Source: Spirirestis rafaelensis WJT71-NPBG6 (GTDB lineage Bacteria > Cyanobacteriota > Cyanobacteriia > Cyanobacteriales > Nostocaceae). From it: 46,471 nt of DNA. Where the stretch lies: contig JAHHID010000064.1 of NCBI GenBank assembly GCA_019359015.1, positions 1 to 46,471 on the forward strand. The letters are read 5' to 3'. The notes under the pieces were generated by a model that searched no databases, was not told the DNA's origin, and saw only the letters and a list, made by a program, of their open reading frames with translations. Both the position numbers and the translations under genes were made by a program. Below are positions 6,992-16,740 of this stretch, piece after piece; the first letter of the stretch is position 1, and each line of letters opens with the position of its first letter.

Positions 6992-7471
6992 ATGCGGATT
7001 GAACCTTACGACGATCATCAACTTGATGCAGTCATTCGTCTTTCGCTTCGAGCATGGGCTCCGGTCTTTGATTCGATTGAGAAAGTGATGGACCTTGATG
7101 TGTACCGGGAATTTTATCCCGACAATTGGCGTGTGAGCCAGCAAAAGGCTGTCGCGGATGTCTGCGCGGCAGAGGACACAAATGTATGGGTTGCGATCGA
7201 CGCTGGTTCAACCGTGGGCTTTGTAGCCGTGAAACTAGACTCGGAGACCAGGATGGGTGAAATCTACATGGTCGCTGTCGATCCAGACTTTCAAGGTCAC
7301 GGTATTGGCACTGCTCTCATGGAATTCGCTCTGTTATGGATGAAAGATGCTGGGATGTCGCTTGCTATGGTGGAGACCGGAGGTGATCCTGGTCATGCCC
7401 CAGCACGTCGCACCTATGAAAAGCTGGGCTTCGGGCTGTTACCCATCGCCAGATACTTCAAGAAGCTCTAG
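6992..7471 (+). CDS. GNAT-family N-acetyltransferase
   Basis: This is a full-length (159 residues) GNAT enzyme that transfers acetyl from acetyl-CoA to an amine. The motif A core is IYMVAVDPDFQGHGIGTALM at about residues 90-109, with the Q/RxxGxG/A signature QGHGIG. The C-terminal ARRTYEKLGFG (about 138-148) is motif B. The substrate is not predictable. The gene appears GC-richer than its neighbours and follows the RHH/hairpin patch, so it may have arrived by transfer. It is alone on its strand, with about 150 bp of featureless DNA before the next gene. Confidence 0.85.
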   Translation: MRIEPYDDHQLDAVIRLSLRAWAPVFDSIEKVMDLDVYREFYPDNWRVSQQKAVADVCAAEDTNVWVAIDAGSTVGFVAVKLDSETRMGEIYMVAVDPDFQGHGIGTALMEFALLWMKDAGMSLAMVETGGDPGHAPARRTYEKLGFGLLPIARYFKKL

Positions 7472-7620
7472 GTACACAGGGATTGAAACCGATCAGTACG
7501 ATCGCTAATCTTGTAGGTTAAGTTGACGCTAGGAAACCGCTCATAGAAACCTGGACAAAGCTACCCAAGAGTAGCCATTGCTAGACAACATAGAATTGGT
7601 ATAAGTACCAAACGGGATAC

Positions 7621-8760
7621 CTATTTCCCTAAAATATTCAATAATGCTTGTCGATAAATCTTGAGTCCTTCAGCGTTCAGATGATCGCCATCAGTTGTAA
7701 AATTATCTTTCAAAACATTATTTTCGTACAACGGTGCTACCCCTTCAGCGACAACTGGGACATTTTCTGAAGCTGCGACTTGATTCATCACAGCGTTGAT
7801 TTGCTCGACTTTGGCGAGCGGGGCTGCTACACTTGGATCTTTACTAGCGGCAACTGTTGAGTAAAAAGCGGGAATGAGAAAAATCTGTTTAGTTCCGGAT
7901 GTTCTCACAAGTGCGATCGCTTCTTTCAAGTTTTTGCTAAACTCTTCATCACTAAGTTGATACAAAGCATCATTTGCACCTACAGCAATGATGGTTTTTT
8001 CACATTTAACTTTAGTAGGAGTTAAACGTTGCAGTTGTTGAACTAATGAAATTGAACTCACACCATTAAAGGCAAAATTAAAGTTACCCTCGCCAAGGGT
8101 ATTTCCAATTTGAGCCGAAATAGAATCGCCAAATAAACAGCCGGAAAATTGCTTACCTTCGGTAGCGAATACTTGATATTGCAGTTCAAGTTGCCATAAA
8201 GGTGAAGAACCTAAATTATCTTTTGGTGTTGCATTAGAGGAGGCAAAAAACAACTTTGATTTGCTCAGTAAGTCTAAAGTTGATGGCACATCAATGACTA
8301 ATCTATTGCTAGGATAAGCTTCCAAAAAGCTAAGTATGCTTAACCCTTCTGGTGATTTTGCTCCGATGAGCAAAGCAGCTCGTAGTGCTGGTATACCTGC
8401 TTTGTCACGACGAGCGATCGTTTTAGAAGCACCAGATAACAATAGTTTACCAATTGGTGAATCTACCAGCTTATTTAAAGCCACAATATCTAGAGGCTTT
8501 TTTACCTGAAGCGCTTGTTGGAACTGTTGTTGCTGTTTAGGTTTTAAATAACCAAGAAAAGATTGCAAATCAGACGAAACTTTTTTTGTTTCGGCATACT
8601 TTCGTATATCTGCTACTGGAAGCGATTGATCAAACAATCCATATCTGACAACAATTTTATCGGCTCCTAAACTAGGAGATGAACCGAGAAAACTATGAAA
8701 AACGAGAAATATAAAGCAACCAGATACGCATAATAGAAGACGATATATATAATTAATCAT
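7621..8760 (-). CDS. Exported DUF1400 plus SGNH/GDSL hydrolase fusion
   Basis: The 379-residue protein starts with a signal peptide (hydrophobic stretch about residues 6-28). Residues about 33-160 match the DUF1400 region usually found before an alpha/beta hydrolase in cyanobacteria (VVRYGLFDQSLPVADIRKYA, VDSPIGKLLL). The C-terminal half (about 205-378) is instead an SGNH hydrolase: LFGDSIS with the nucleophile Ser, FNGVSS (block II), VGANDALY (block III Asn) and DGDHLN with catalytic Asp and His. It should be an extracytoplasmic esterase or lipase of unknown substrate. The domain pairing is the notable feature. It stands alone. Confidence 0.8.
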   Translation of the reverse strand: MINYIYRLLLCVSGCFIFLVFHSFLGSSPSLGADKIVVRYGLFDQSLPVADIRKYAETKKVSSDLQSFLGYLKPKQQQQFQQALQVKKPLDIVALNKLVDSPIGKLLLSGASKTIARRDKAGIPALRAALLIGAKSPEGLSILSFLEAYPSNRLVIDVPSTLDLLSKSKLFFASSNATPKDNLGSSPLWQLELQYQVFATEGKQFSGCLFGDSISAQIGNTLGEGNFNFAFNGVSSISLVQQLQRLTPTKVKCEKTIIAVGANDALYQLSDEEFSKNLKEAIALVRTSGTKQIFLIPAFYSTVAASKDPSVAAPLAKVEQINAVMNQVAASENVPVVAEGVAPLYENNVLKDNFTTDGDHLNAEGLKIYRQALLNILGK

Positions 8761-8850
8761 TGATAGTTGATAGTTGATAGTTCTTGGTTGATAGTTCTAC
8801 TAACCCCGCTCCTCCCGTACAGACGCGATTCATCGCGTCTCTACAACTCC
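8761..8850. repeat. Heptamer repeats and AGACGCGAT hairpin
   Basis: Directly upstream of the SGNH gene are degenerate TGATAGT heptamers (about 8761-8798). At 8821-8840 lies a perfect hairpin, AGACGCGAT/ATCGCGTCT with a two-base loop, another common small repeat of filamentous cyanobacteria. The region separates divergent genes and must hold both promoters, but I cannot point to a specific one. Confidence 0.65.
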
Positions 8851-8929
8851 TAACCATTTTCCCATTCATCAACATAAATAGACAAACCTAATTTGGGAAT
8901 AATCAACCAGTAGGTGTGGAGATGATAAA

Positions 8930-10045
8930 GTGGAAGAACGTGCATATTGGCTAGCTTGGTCGCAAATTTCTGGGATTGGTCCTGTATTATTACAACGTTT
9001 ACAACAGCATTTTGGCACGTTAGCTGGCGCTTGGAAAGCACATCCGGCTGAATTGGGTCAAGTAGAGGGTTTTGGTTTGCAGACGCTGGAAAAAGTGGTA
9101 AAAGTGCGATCGCGTTTACATCCTGAACAATTACTGATCAAGCACCAGCAGGAAAATCCCCATTTTTGGACACCAGCGGATGTAGATTATCCCCGCTTGC
9201 TGCTAGAAACACCTAGTCCACCGCCAATATTGTATTATCGTGGTGAAGTGGACTTGTCAGAAAACCTCGGACAAAAACCGCTGGTTTCGATTGTCGGGAC
9301 GCGCAAACCAACAGAATATGGTATGCGTTGGACTCGTCAAATTAGTACAGCTTTGGCAAAAAATAACTTTACAGTTGTTTCTGGAATGGCAGAGGGAATT
9401 GACACTGAATGTCATTTCGCTGCTATGAAAGCTGGTGGACGCACTTTAGCTGTTTTGGGTACTGGTGTAGATGTCATCTATCCACACAAAAATCGCGATT
9501 TATATAAGCAGATTTTAACATCTGGATTAGTGCTGAGTGAGTACAGCGCAAAAACGCCACCCGATCGCACTCATTTTCCCCGTCGTAATAGAATAATTGC
9601 AGGCTTGACTCGCGCTGTTTTGGTGATGGAAGCACCGATAAAATCTGGTGCTTTAATTACAGCACAATACGCAAATGAATTTGGACGAGATGTTTATGCA
9701 CTACCTGGTAGACTGGATGACCAGCCATCGCAAGGGTGTTTAAAGTTACTTAATCAAGGAGCCGTGCCGATTCTCAGAGAGCTTGATGAACTGTTAAAAA
9801 TGTTGGGCGCAATACCACAACTCGATGTAATTGAAGTTTCACCAACCTCAGAACAGTTACCTTTGCTAAATTTACCACCAGAACTACAACAGGTAATGAA
9901 TGCTATTTCTTCAGAGTCTTTACCTTTTGATTTTATTATCCAACAAACGGGGATGAATGCTGGTTCGGTTTCTAGTGCTTTGTTACAGTTGGAACTTATG
10001 GGTTTGATTTCGCAGTTACCGGGAATGCGGTATCAAAGAAGTTAA
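8930..10045 (+). CDS. dprA: DNA processing protein DprA (Smf)
   Basis: DprA binds incoming single-stranded DNA during natural transformation and loads RecA onto it. The 371-residue protein has the usual three parts. A helix-hairpin-helix region (about 1-70) contains WSQISGIGPVLL. The Rossmann-type DprA domain (about 80-290) has VSIVGTRKPTEYG, SGMAEGIDTECHFAAM, AVLGTGVDVIYP, FPRRNRIIAGL and YALPGR. A C-terminal winged-helix domain (about 300-370) contains QQTGMNAGSVSSALLQLELMG. The start is a GTG at 8930, chosen because the conserved N-terminus begins there. Cyanobacteria are often naturally competent, and the gene is commonly isolated as here. Confidence 0.95.
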   Translation: MEERAYWLAWSQISGIGPVLLQRLQQHFGTLAGAWKAHPAELGQVEGFGLQTLEKVVKVRSRLHPEQLLIKHQQENPHFWTPADVDYPRLLLETPSPPPILYYRGEVDLSENLGQKPLVSIVGTRKPTEYGMRWTRQISTALAKNNFTVVSGMAEGIDTECHFAAMKAGGRTLAVLGTGVDVIYPHKNRDLYKQILTSGLVLSEYSAKTPPDRTHFPRRNRIIAGLTRAVLVMEAPIKSGALITAQYANEFGRDVYALPGRLDDQPSQGCLKLLNQGAVPILRELDELLKMLGAIPQLDVIEVSPTSEQLPLLNLPPELQQVMNAISSESLPFDFIIQQTGMNAGSVSSALLQLELMGLISQLPGMRYQRS

Positions 10046-10100
10046 TATGCATATTTTAAGCACTTAAGTACTTGCTACGAAATAAAAATTTACACAATAA

Positions 10101-11741
10101 TTATCTTTGAGGGTAATATTGAGGATTGATTACAGGATATTGATAACCGCTTCCCAGGCTATTGGGTGAAGGATTCATGTATGGGGGTGGATAACCTCCT
10201 GTATTGTTAGGTAGAGGTGTCATGACTGGTGGTTGATAACCGCTTACAGGTGGAGTGTTTCCCATTGGGTTGGTTTGAGGTGTCATGACTGGGGGTTGAT
10301 AACCGCTTACAGGTGGAGTATTTCCTGTGAGGTTGGGTGTAATCCCATTTTGGCTAAATTGCTGGTAAGCCACACGAGAAATTGCGCTGATGAGTTTTTC
10401 GGCGCGAGGATCGTTATTCGGACGTTGTATCATGACAGCGGCGATGTAGCGCTTGCCTGTGGGCATATCGACTAAACCAGCATCGGCTAGCATTGTACCA
10501 ATATCGCCAGTTTTGTGAGCAATCGTTGCGCCTGGTGCCAAGCCAGAAGGTAATAATGTATCTTTCTCAGTATGGCGCATGATATCGAGCAAGCGATCGC
10601 GCGATTGCATACTCACTAAATTACCTTGATTCACCATCGCCAGCAAATTCCCCAATTCTTTGGGACTGGTAGTGTTTGTACCTTCTAAATCTGGAAGTTT
10701 GTTACGAATAACGGTGGTTGTCAAACTCCAACTGCGAAAACGTTGATTTAACGCTTCTATACCACCTAATTTGGCAATTAGCATATTTGTGGCGGTGTTA
10801 TCGCTAATTGTAATCATTTTTGTGGCAACTTCCAGCGCCGTGTATTGAGTTCCCACGGGTTTGTACTGCATATTTCCGGAACCCCCTGCAACCATATCCT
10901 GTTGCATGGTTAGAATTTCATCTAGGCGAATGTTGCCTGCATCCACATCCCGAAAAAAGGCAACTAAAATTGGCACTTTAATTGTGCTAGCTGCGGGAAA
11001 ACTTGCGCCAGCATTCACATCTACATAACCGCCACTATTCAAATCTACCAAGAAAACCCCTGGGGTCAAATTTGGACTTGTCAGTGCCAAATTTTGCACA
11101 GCACCCTTTAAGGAGGTGATTTCCTGAGATAAATATAAACCTCCACCATTAGCAACTTGGGGATTCTGGGTAGGTTGTGGCTGGGTTTGCCCAACATTTT
11201 CAGTATTAAATGCCGACGAAGCCGAGTTAATCCGAGTCGCAGGATCTAACACTGATAGCATTGTACCGACGATCGCACCAATACCAACTCCGACAATTAA
11301 CAAGCGCATTGCATACAACAACGATCTTGCCATTGGCTTTAACCGAGTTTTGCGCGATCGCCTACTTATTTTTGATCCCATCGGCTTTTGCTTTTGCATC
11401 GGCTTTAAGTTCGCACCGTTGGGTTTAAACGGTGGTATTCTTCCCTTGACAGCAGATGGCATAACTAACCCAGGTCGTGTTTTTGGCGCACCTGGAGGAG
11501 TAAGTGTTGTATTAATTTTTTGGGGACGCGAGAGTCCTTCTGTTCTACTGTCGGAGACGCTCCGCGAACGAGAGGCAACTCTTGGAGAGGCTCCGCCAAC
11601 GCCAACGGACACGCTTGGCGAACGCGGTTTGCTCTTTTTCTCTTTATTTAGTTGTACTGGTTGTACTTTACGCTGTTTTTGCCGGCGGTTGTTGGGTTGA
11701 CGCCGTGAGAAAGCGATTAGTTTGTCACTTGATTCTGACAC
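10101..11741 (-). CDS. Membrane-anchored class A beta-lactamase-like serine hydrolase
   Basis: The 546-residue protein has a basic, low-complexity cytoplasmic region (1-138), one membrane helix (about 140-165) and a periplasmic serine-hydrolase domain (about 205-460). The active-site motifs are intact: STIK (Ser about 252), SDN (about 313) and KTG (about 410). Class A beta-lactamases use these to hydrolyse beta-lactams. Cyanobacterial relatives may act on cell wall instead. The C-terminus (about 475-546) is a proline-rich tail with repeated NTPPVSGYQPPVMTP units. Part of the N-terminal region is encoded by an inserted repeat (11551-11627). The frame is uninterrupted. Confidence 0.85.
   Translation of the reverse strand: MSESSDKLIAFSRRQPNNRRQKQRKVQPVQLNKEKKSKPRSPSVSVGVGGASPRVASRSRSVSDSRTEGLSRPQKINTTLTPPGAPKTRPGLVMPSAVKGRIPPFKPNGANLKPMQKQKPMGSKISRRSRKTRLKPMARSLLYAMRLLIVGVGIGAIVGTMLSVLDPATRINSASSAFNTENVGQTQPQPTQNPQVANGGGLYLSQEITSLKGAVQNLALTSPNLTPGVFLVDLNSGGYVDVNAGASFPAASTIKVPILVAFFRDVDAGNIRLDEILTMQQDMVAGGSGNMQYKPVGTQYTALEVATKMITISDNTATNMLIAKLGGIEALNQRFRSWSLTTTVIRNKLPDLEGTNTTSPKELGNLLAMVNQGNLVSMQSRDRLLDIMRHTEKDTLLPSGLAPGATIAHKTGDIGTMLADAGLVDMPTGKRYIAAVMIQRPNNDPRAEKLISAISRVAYQQFSQNGITPNLTGNTPPVSGYQPPVMTPQTNPMGNTPPVSGYQPPVMTPLPNNTGGYPPPYMNPSPNSLGSGYQYPVINPQYYPQR
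11551..11627. repeat. Dispersed repeat translated within the beta-lactamase-like gene
   Basis: The plus strand reads TCGGAGACGCTCCGCGAACG and then CTTGGAGAGGCTCCGCCAAC, typical of small interspersed cyanobacterial repeats. It encodes the SVSVGVGGASPRVASRSR-type stretch (about residues 40-66) of the overlapping protein. A near copy of its second part (26 bases, three differences) lies in the FtsL-like gene at 33148-33173. Confidence 0.65.
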
Positions 11742-11944
11742 TGCTACTCCTTATGACTCGCTCTTTAAAAGTTTCTTGCATCCCGACCCAAAACTGATTG
11801 CAGCACTTTAACAATAAGTCAGGAGTCAGGAGTCTGAAGGAATTAGTCAATAAAGGGGTTTAAGTCTCTCACCAAATCAAAGATTTAGTGGTTTTCAATT
11901 ATAGTGATGTAAATGCCCTACTTACTTGCAATTGTATATTACTA

Positions 11945-12021
11945 ACTCCAGACTCCAGACTCCAGACTCCTAACTCCTAACTCCTAACTCCTAACTCCTA
12001 ACTCCTAACTCCTAACTCCTG
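11945..12021. repeat. Tandem heptanucleotide repeat
   Basis: Eleven head-to-tail 7-bp units are present: three ACTCCAG, seven ACTCCTA and one ACTCCTG. Short tandem heptamers of this type (STRR) are a hallmark of heterocystous cyanobacteria. The array lies just downstream of the trmJ-like gene, in the gap before the beta-lactamase-like gene start. Copy number may vary between strains. Confidence 0.9.
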
Positions 12022-12044
12022 ATCAGTACATAGTAAACGATGAA

Positions 12045-12794
12045 TTACAAGTTTTCACGATCGCTCTGACTCCCTATAGCCCATTCTACCTGCCGCAAAA
12101 TTCCCTGTAACATAGCGACTTCCTTAGTTTGCAGCCCAGCGCGATTGTAAAGTTGTCGAAATTTTTCCATCCGGCTAGCTGCCGTATGCGGATAAAGATA
12201 ACCAATTTGCAACAAAAGCGATTCTAGTTGCTGGTAGTATACTTCCACAACATCAAGGGGTGCGAGTTCAGTTTTGCTTGAGCCTTGATTATTACTTTGC
12301 TTGGCATTTTCTGCCAGTTCGTAACAGCATATTCCCACAGCCATTGCCAGATTCAGCGATGGATAAATAGAATCGGTAGGAATGCGAATAAATCTCTGAG
12401 CGTAGTTTAATTCTTGATTAGTTAATCCCCGGTCTTCGCGACCGAAAATCAACGCTGCTGATTTTTCTTTTTCCTCCAATAACCAGGGTAATGCATCGCG
12501 GGGGTTTTCTAAAGGCGTTTCCCAATCACGCACGCGAGCAGTTGTAGCGATCGCTCTCACACATCCTTGCAATGCTTCTGGCAATGTCGCTACTGATACC
12601 GCAGATTCTAAAACATCGTCGGCATGAACTGCCATTTTTTTTGCTTCTATCCCCAAAAAGTCACATTGAGGATTGACTAATACTAGATGATGTAGCCCGA
12701 AATTTTTCATCACCCGTGCTACAGACCCCACATTCATTGGACCTGCTGGCTCTACCAACACAATTCTTAACCAGTCCAATTTCATTTCTTGCAT
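12045..12794 (-). CDS. trmJ: TrmJ/SpoU-type RNA 2'-O-methyltransferase
   Basis: This SPOUT-fold enzyme uses SAM to methylate the 2'-OH of a tRNA nucleotide. The best match is TrmJ, which acts at position 32. The N-terminal motif is VLVEPAGPMNVGSVARVMKN. The SAM-binding knot motifs are ALIFGREDRGLTNQEL and IPTDSIYPSLNLAMAVGICC. The C-terminal helical extension of about 90 residues is a TrmJ trait. Starts at 12857, 12794 and 12785 are in frame. The two inner ATGs fit the family N-terminus best and 12794 is used here. The exact target base cannot be read from sequence, so TrmJ versus a close paralogue remains open. Confidence 0.85.
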   Translation of the reverse strand: MQEMKLDWLRIVLVEPAGPMNVGSVARVMKNFGLHHLVLVNPQCDFLGIEAKKMAVHADDVLESAVSVATLPEALQGCVRAIATTARVRDWETPLENPRDALPWLLEEKEKSAALIFGREDRGLTNQELNYAQRFIRIPTDSIYPSLNLAMAVGICCYELAENAKQSNNQGSSKTELAPLDVVEVYYQQLESLLLQIGYLYPHTAASRMEKFRQLYNRAGLQTKEVAMLQGILRQVEWAIGSQSDRENL

Positions 12795-12857
12795 CGCATT
12801 CTGCCTGCATAGTGTCTTGATATTTATTGTACGCAGCCTAGGTGAATGCTTAAGCAA

Positions 12858-13522
12858 AGTAGAGACTTTCTACAGCGCGGAACGTCTCTACAATATGTAT
12901 TAATATTTTACCCGCCTGCGCTAGAGGATAGACTTTATTCATAATAGCGATCGCCTCAACAATCTTTTTGTCGAACTCATGACAACGGCTAAAAGTTTAC
13001 ATTCAGAATGAAACAGATTTCCTAAACTACAATATGAAATTAAATATCTATCTCAAGTAATATTTTTCTAGTTAAACAAAAAAAGCTTGGTTCGCTATCC
13101 GCTATTGGTTTGCTCGGAAGCCTAGCTGTATTGTCTTTACCTCAATCTGCTCAAGCGCGTAAATGGATCACTATTAATTGACTTTTAATTATTTCAAAAT
13201 ATAGAAGTAGTTGTTGCTTCAAGAACAAAAAGTTAAGTCAAATTTAATGAAGCCTTGACCAGTAGTTAATACTCGGTTGATAAGTTCGTCTTGGGACATT
13301 AAGGGAATTCAAAAATCAGTAAGTGCAATTAACAATTATTGTCGGCTTGAAATGAGTTATCTATTAGCATAAAAGGAACACTTTGCTGCAAAAAGATAAT
13401 TTGATTTGCTTCTGAGAATATTGGAAAATTCAATCCTGATACTTTAGTAGAAAGAAGTTTCGACCGTCACTTACTTTCTTTTGAGTACCCCAAAGTTGTA
13501 AAAAATCTAAATCGGGGTCAAC
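12858..13522. other. 665-bp gap with a signal-peptide remnant
   Basis: No complete gene is present. At about 13074-13181 the plus strand encodes KKLGSLSAIGLLGSLAVLSL followed by PQSAQA and a few more residues before a stop. This is a perfect-looking secretion signal with an AxA cleavage site. It has no start codon in frame, although ATG at 13034 begins a short frame that would join it after a frameshift. It looks like the front end of a lost exported protein. I looked for PHO-box repeats upstream of the phosphatase genes and saw none that convinced me. Confidence 0.45.
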
Positions 13523-15115
13523 ATGGCAACATTGAATTTTGATCGCTTACTCTCCAGTCGAATCAGACGGCGACAAGTTTTAGTAGGTGCTGGTGCTTTA
13601 ACTGGTTTAGCGATCGCCAATCAATTTTCTGGCAGAGTTATTGCTCAGTCTAAATTCTCTGATTATCCATTTAAACTCGGTATTGCCTCAGGTGAACCAC
13701 TACCAAACAGTGTCATCCTGTGGACGCGACTCGCTCCCGATCCGCTTAATGGTGGTGGAATGCCTACGGTTAACGTTCCAGTAAAGTGGCAAATTGCTGA
13801 TGACGAGAACATGAGACGGATTATCCGCAGTGGAACAGTCATGGCAACACCAGAATTCGGTCATTCTGTTCACGTAGAAGCGCAAGGGTTAAGACCTGCA
13901 ACATGGTACTGGTATCGCTTCCGCGTTGGAAATGAAGTCAGCCCGATTGGACGGACTCGCACCGCGCCCAGGTTTGGCGATCGCACAGACGAGTTCCGGT
14001 TTGCTTTTGCCTCTTGCCAGAATTGGGAACAGGGCTACTACCCTGCTTACAAGCATATGGCAGAGGAAGACCTCGACTTAGTTGTTCATCTGGGTGACTA
14101 TATCTACGAAGGACGACCGAATCCGCAAGCACTGCGTTCCCATGAAGGAACTGGTGAGCCAATCACACTAGAGCAGTATCGCAACCGTTACGCTCAGTAC
14201 AAAAGCGACCCGAATTTACAAGCAGCTCACGCAGCTTTTCCCTGGATAGTCACTTGGGATGACCACGAAGTTGACAATAACTGGGCAGATGAAATTCCTC
14301 AAGACCCAGAACAACAGCCGCGTGAACAGTTTCTAGAGCGTCGTGCTGCGGCTTTCCAGGCATACTATGAGAATATGCCACTCCGTCGCTTTTCTATTCC
14401 TTCGGGCATTGATTTGCAGCTTTACCGACGGCTGACCTTTGGCGACCTCGTAGAGTTTAATGTTCTAGATACTCGCCAATACCGCTCTAACCAGCCTTGT
14501 AATGATAGGATCGAACCTCGTTGCCCTGAAGCTTTCGACCCAAATGCCACCATGACTGGTTCTGAGCAGGAGCAGTGGTTATTTAAAGGACTTGATCGTT
14601 CTCGCGCTCGTTGGAACGTGCTTGCTCAACAAGTTGTCTTTACCCAGCACGACTGGACAGCAGGTCCAGAGTCAGCATTTAACATCGATGCTTGGGATGG
14701 TTATGTAGTACCTCGCCAAAGAATCCTTGATTTTCTCAAACAACGCCGACCTTCAAACCCGGTTGTGATTACAGGCGACACTCATTCTAGCTGGGTCAGT
14801 GACCTGAAGGCTGACTTCAATAATCCTGATTCGGAAACAGTCGGCACCGAGTTTGTTGGTACATCAATTAGTTCCAGTTTTGGAGCCAGCGATCGCATCG
14901 AAGCAGCTTTGCCAGAAAGTCCTTGGGTGAAATACTTCAATGGCAGACAGCGCGGTTACGTCCGTTGCAACCTCAATCGCGATCGCTGGCGGAACGATTT
15001 GCGGCTACTACCTCCATCCCCACCAACTGGACCAACTGTATCTGATCCCAATGCAGCAATCAGCACAGCAGTTTCCTTTGAACTTCCCAATCAGGGAACC
15101 GTAACGCAAGTTTAG
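13523..15115 (+). CDS. phoD: Alkaline phosphatase D (PhoD family), copy 1
   Basis: PhoD enzymes are exported Ca/Fe-dependent phosphomono- and diesterases that release phosphate from organic esters. The 530-residue protein starts with a twin-arginine signal (RIRRRQVLVGAGALTGLAIA, then an AQ cleavage region near residue 42). A PhoD N-terminal domain follows, starting at FKLGIASGEPLPNSVILWTR. The metallophosphatase core has [34 protein letters not shown] and VVITGDTHSSW, which supply the metal ligands. Length is normal. A close paralogue follows after 41 bp on the same strand, so the pair arose by tandem duplication and is probably co-transcribed. Confidence 0.93.
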   Translation: MATLNFDRLLSSRIRRRQVLVGAGALTGLAIANQFSGRVIAQSKFSDYPFKLGIASGEPLPNSVILWTRLAPDPLNGGGMPTVNVPVKWQIADDENMRRIIRSGTVMATPEFGHSVHVEAQGLRPATWYWYRFRVGNEVSPIGRTRTAPRFGDRTDEFRFAFASCQNWEQGYYPAYKHMAEEDLDLVVHLGDYIYEGRPNPQALRSHEGTGEPITLEQYRNRYAQYKSDPNLQAAHAAFPWIVTWDDHEVDNNWADEIPQDPEQQPREQFLERRAAAFQAYYENMPLRRFSIPSGIDLQLYRRLTFGDLVEFNVLDTRQYRSNQPCNDRIEPRCPEAFDPNATMTGSEQEQWLFKGLDRSRARWNVLAQQVVFTQHDWTAGPESAFNIDAWDGYVVPRQRILDFLKQRRPSNPVVITGDTHSSWVSDLKADFNNPDSETVGTEFVGTSISSSFGASDRIEAALPESPWVKYFNGRQRGYVRCNLNRDRWRNDLRLLPPSPPTGPTVSDPNAAISTAVSFELPNQGTVTQV

Positions 15116-15156
15116 TCTTGTCCCTTTTTTTTGAACAATAAGAGTAGAGAGGATTT

Positions 15157-16740
15157 ATGGCTTACTTCGATTTGAATCTTGATCGCTGGCTATCTAGCCG
15201 TGTCAGACGACGGCAAGTTTTGATTGGTACTGGTGCTTTAACTGGCTTTGCGTTAGCTAGTCAATTGCCTCAAAGAGTCGTCGCTCAACCCCGTTTTTCT
15301 GATTACCCATTTAAGCTTGGTGTTGCCTCTGGTGAACCATACCCCGATAGTGTGGTGCTGTGGACTCGGTTAGCTCCCGATCCACTTAATGGTGGCGGAA
15401 TATCTGCTGCTAACGTGCCTGTACAGTGGCAAATTGCGACTGATGAAAATATGCGGCAGATTGTTTATAGGGGTACAGAAATGGCTACCCCAGAGTTTGG
15501 ATATTCTGTTCACGTTGAAGTTGGGGGATTGCAACCAGCCCGTTGGTATTGGTACCAATTTAAAGTAGGGAATGAAGTTAGCCCCATCGGACGAACTCGC
15601 ACTGCTCCAGCACCGCGCGATCGCGTGAATCGCTTCCGTTTTGCCTTTGCTTCTTGCCAAAACTGGCAGCAGGGATACTACACAGCGTATCAATACATGG
15701 CACAGGAGGATCTCGATTTAGTTGTCCACTTGGGTGACTATATATATGAAGGCGGTGTTAGTGCGACTGCTGTGAGACCGCATAATGGACCCGAAATATA
15801 TACGCTGGAAGACTACCGCAACCGTTATGCTTTGTATAAGAGTGACTCCAACCTGCAAGCAGCTCACGCTGCTTTTCCGTGGATAGTGACTTGGGATGAC
15901 CATGAGGTTGACAACAACTACGCTGATGAGATTCCTCAAGACCCTGAATTACAGTCAACTGAAGATTTTCTGCGCCGCCGTGCTGTGGCTTACCAGGCAT
16001 ACTACGAACATATGCCACTGCGTCGGTTTTCTATTCCTAGAGGACCGGATTTGCAGCTGTATCGGCGTTTAACTTTTGGTGACTTGGCTGAATTTAATGT
16101 ACTAGACACTCGCCAATATCGTAGCGATCAAGCTTGTGGCGATGGACAGGACGTGGGTTGCACCGAAGCTCTTGACCCATCACGGACTATAACAGGTGCA
16201 GAGCAGGAACGGTGGTTGTTTGATGGTCTAGCTCGTTCTCAAGCTCGTTGGAATGTTTTGGCTCAACAGGTGTTCATGGCTCAACGAGATTTCGATCCAG
16301 AGGCTGACGTTCGCTTGAGTATGGACGCTTGGGACGGTTATGCAGCTTCGCGCGATCGCCTGTTCGACTTCATTCAGAAACGTCAACCTTCTAACCCAAT
16401 CGTACTGACAGGCGATGTCCATACCAACTGGGTAGCTGACCTGAAAGCAGATTTCAACAACCCAAGTTCAGCTACTCTCGGTACAGAGTTCGTCGGTACG
16501 TCAATTAGTTCTGGTGGTAATGGCTCAGATACAAACGCCAATACTGCGGCTATATTGGCAGAAAACCCGCACATTAAGTTTTTCAACAATCAGCGTGGCT
16601 ATGTTCGTTGCGAACTTACACCAACACGTTGGCAGTCTGATTACCGAGTTGTGCCCTTTGTGACTACGCCGGATGCTCCCATTTCTACCAGAGCCTCGTT
16701 TGTTGTAGAAAATGGCAGACCAGGTGTTCAACAGAGCTAA
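15157..16740 (+). CDS. phoD: Alkaline phosphatase D (PhoD family), copy 2
   Basis: The 527-residue protein is a diverged duplicate of its upstream neighbour. It shares the Tat signal ([20 protein letters not shown]), the [14 protein letters not shown] start of the mature domain, [40 protein letters not shown] and [10 protein letters not shown]. All metal-binding motifs are intact, so both copies should be active. The differences are concentrated in the loop after the first metal site ([19 protein letters not shown] here) and in the C-terminal third, which may alter substrate range. A purine-rich ribosome-binding site (AGAGAGGA) precedes the ATG. Confidence 0.93.
   Translation: MAYFDLNLDRWLSSRVRRRQVLIGTGALTGFALASQLPQRVVAQPRFSDYPFKLGVASGEPYPDSVVLWTRLAPDPLNGGGISAANVPVQWQIATDENMRQIVYRGTEMATPEFGYSVHVEVGGLQPARWYWYQFKVGNEVSPIGRTRTAPAPRDRVNRFRFAFASCQNWQQGYYTAYQYMAQEDLDLVVHLGDYIYEGGVSATAVRPHNGPEIYTLEDYRNRYALYKSDSNLQAAHAAFPWIVTWDDHEVDNNYADEIPQDPELQSTEDFLRRRAVAYQAYYEHMPLRRFSIPRGPDLQLYRRLTFGDLAEFNVLDTRQYRSDQACGDGQDVGCTEALDPSRTITGAEQERWLFDGLARSQARWNVLAQQVFMAQRDFDPEADVRLSMDAWDGYAASRDRLFDFIQKRQPSNPIVLTGDVHTNWVADLKADFNNPSSATLGTEFVGTSISSGGNGSDTNANTAAILAENPHIKFFNNQRGYVRCELTPTRWQSDYRVVPFVTTPDAPISTRASFVVENGRPGVQQS

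Noticed and set aside
13190-13520. PHO box upstream of the PhoD pair
   Set aside because: Scattered TTAA-containing words are present but not three 8-bp direct repeats with 3-bp spacing.
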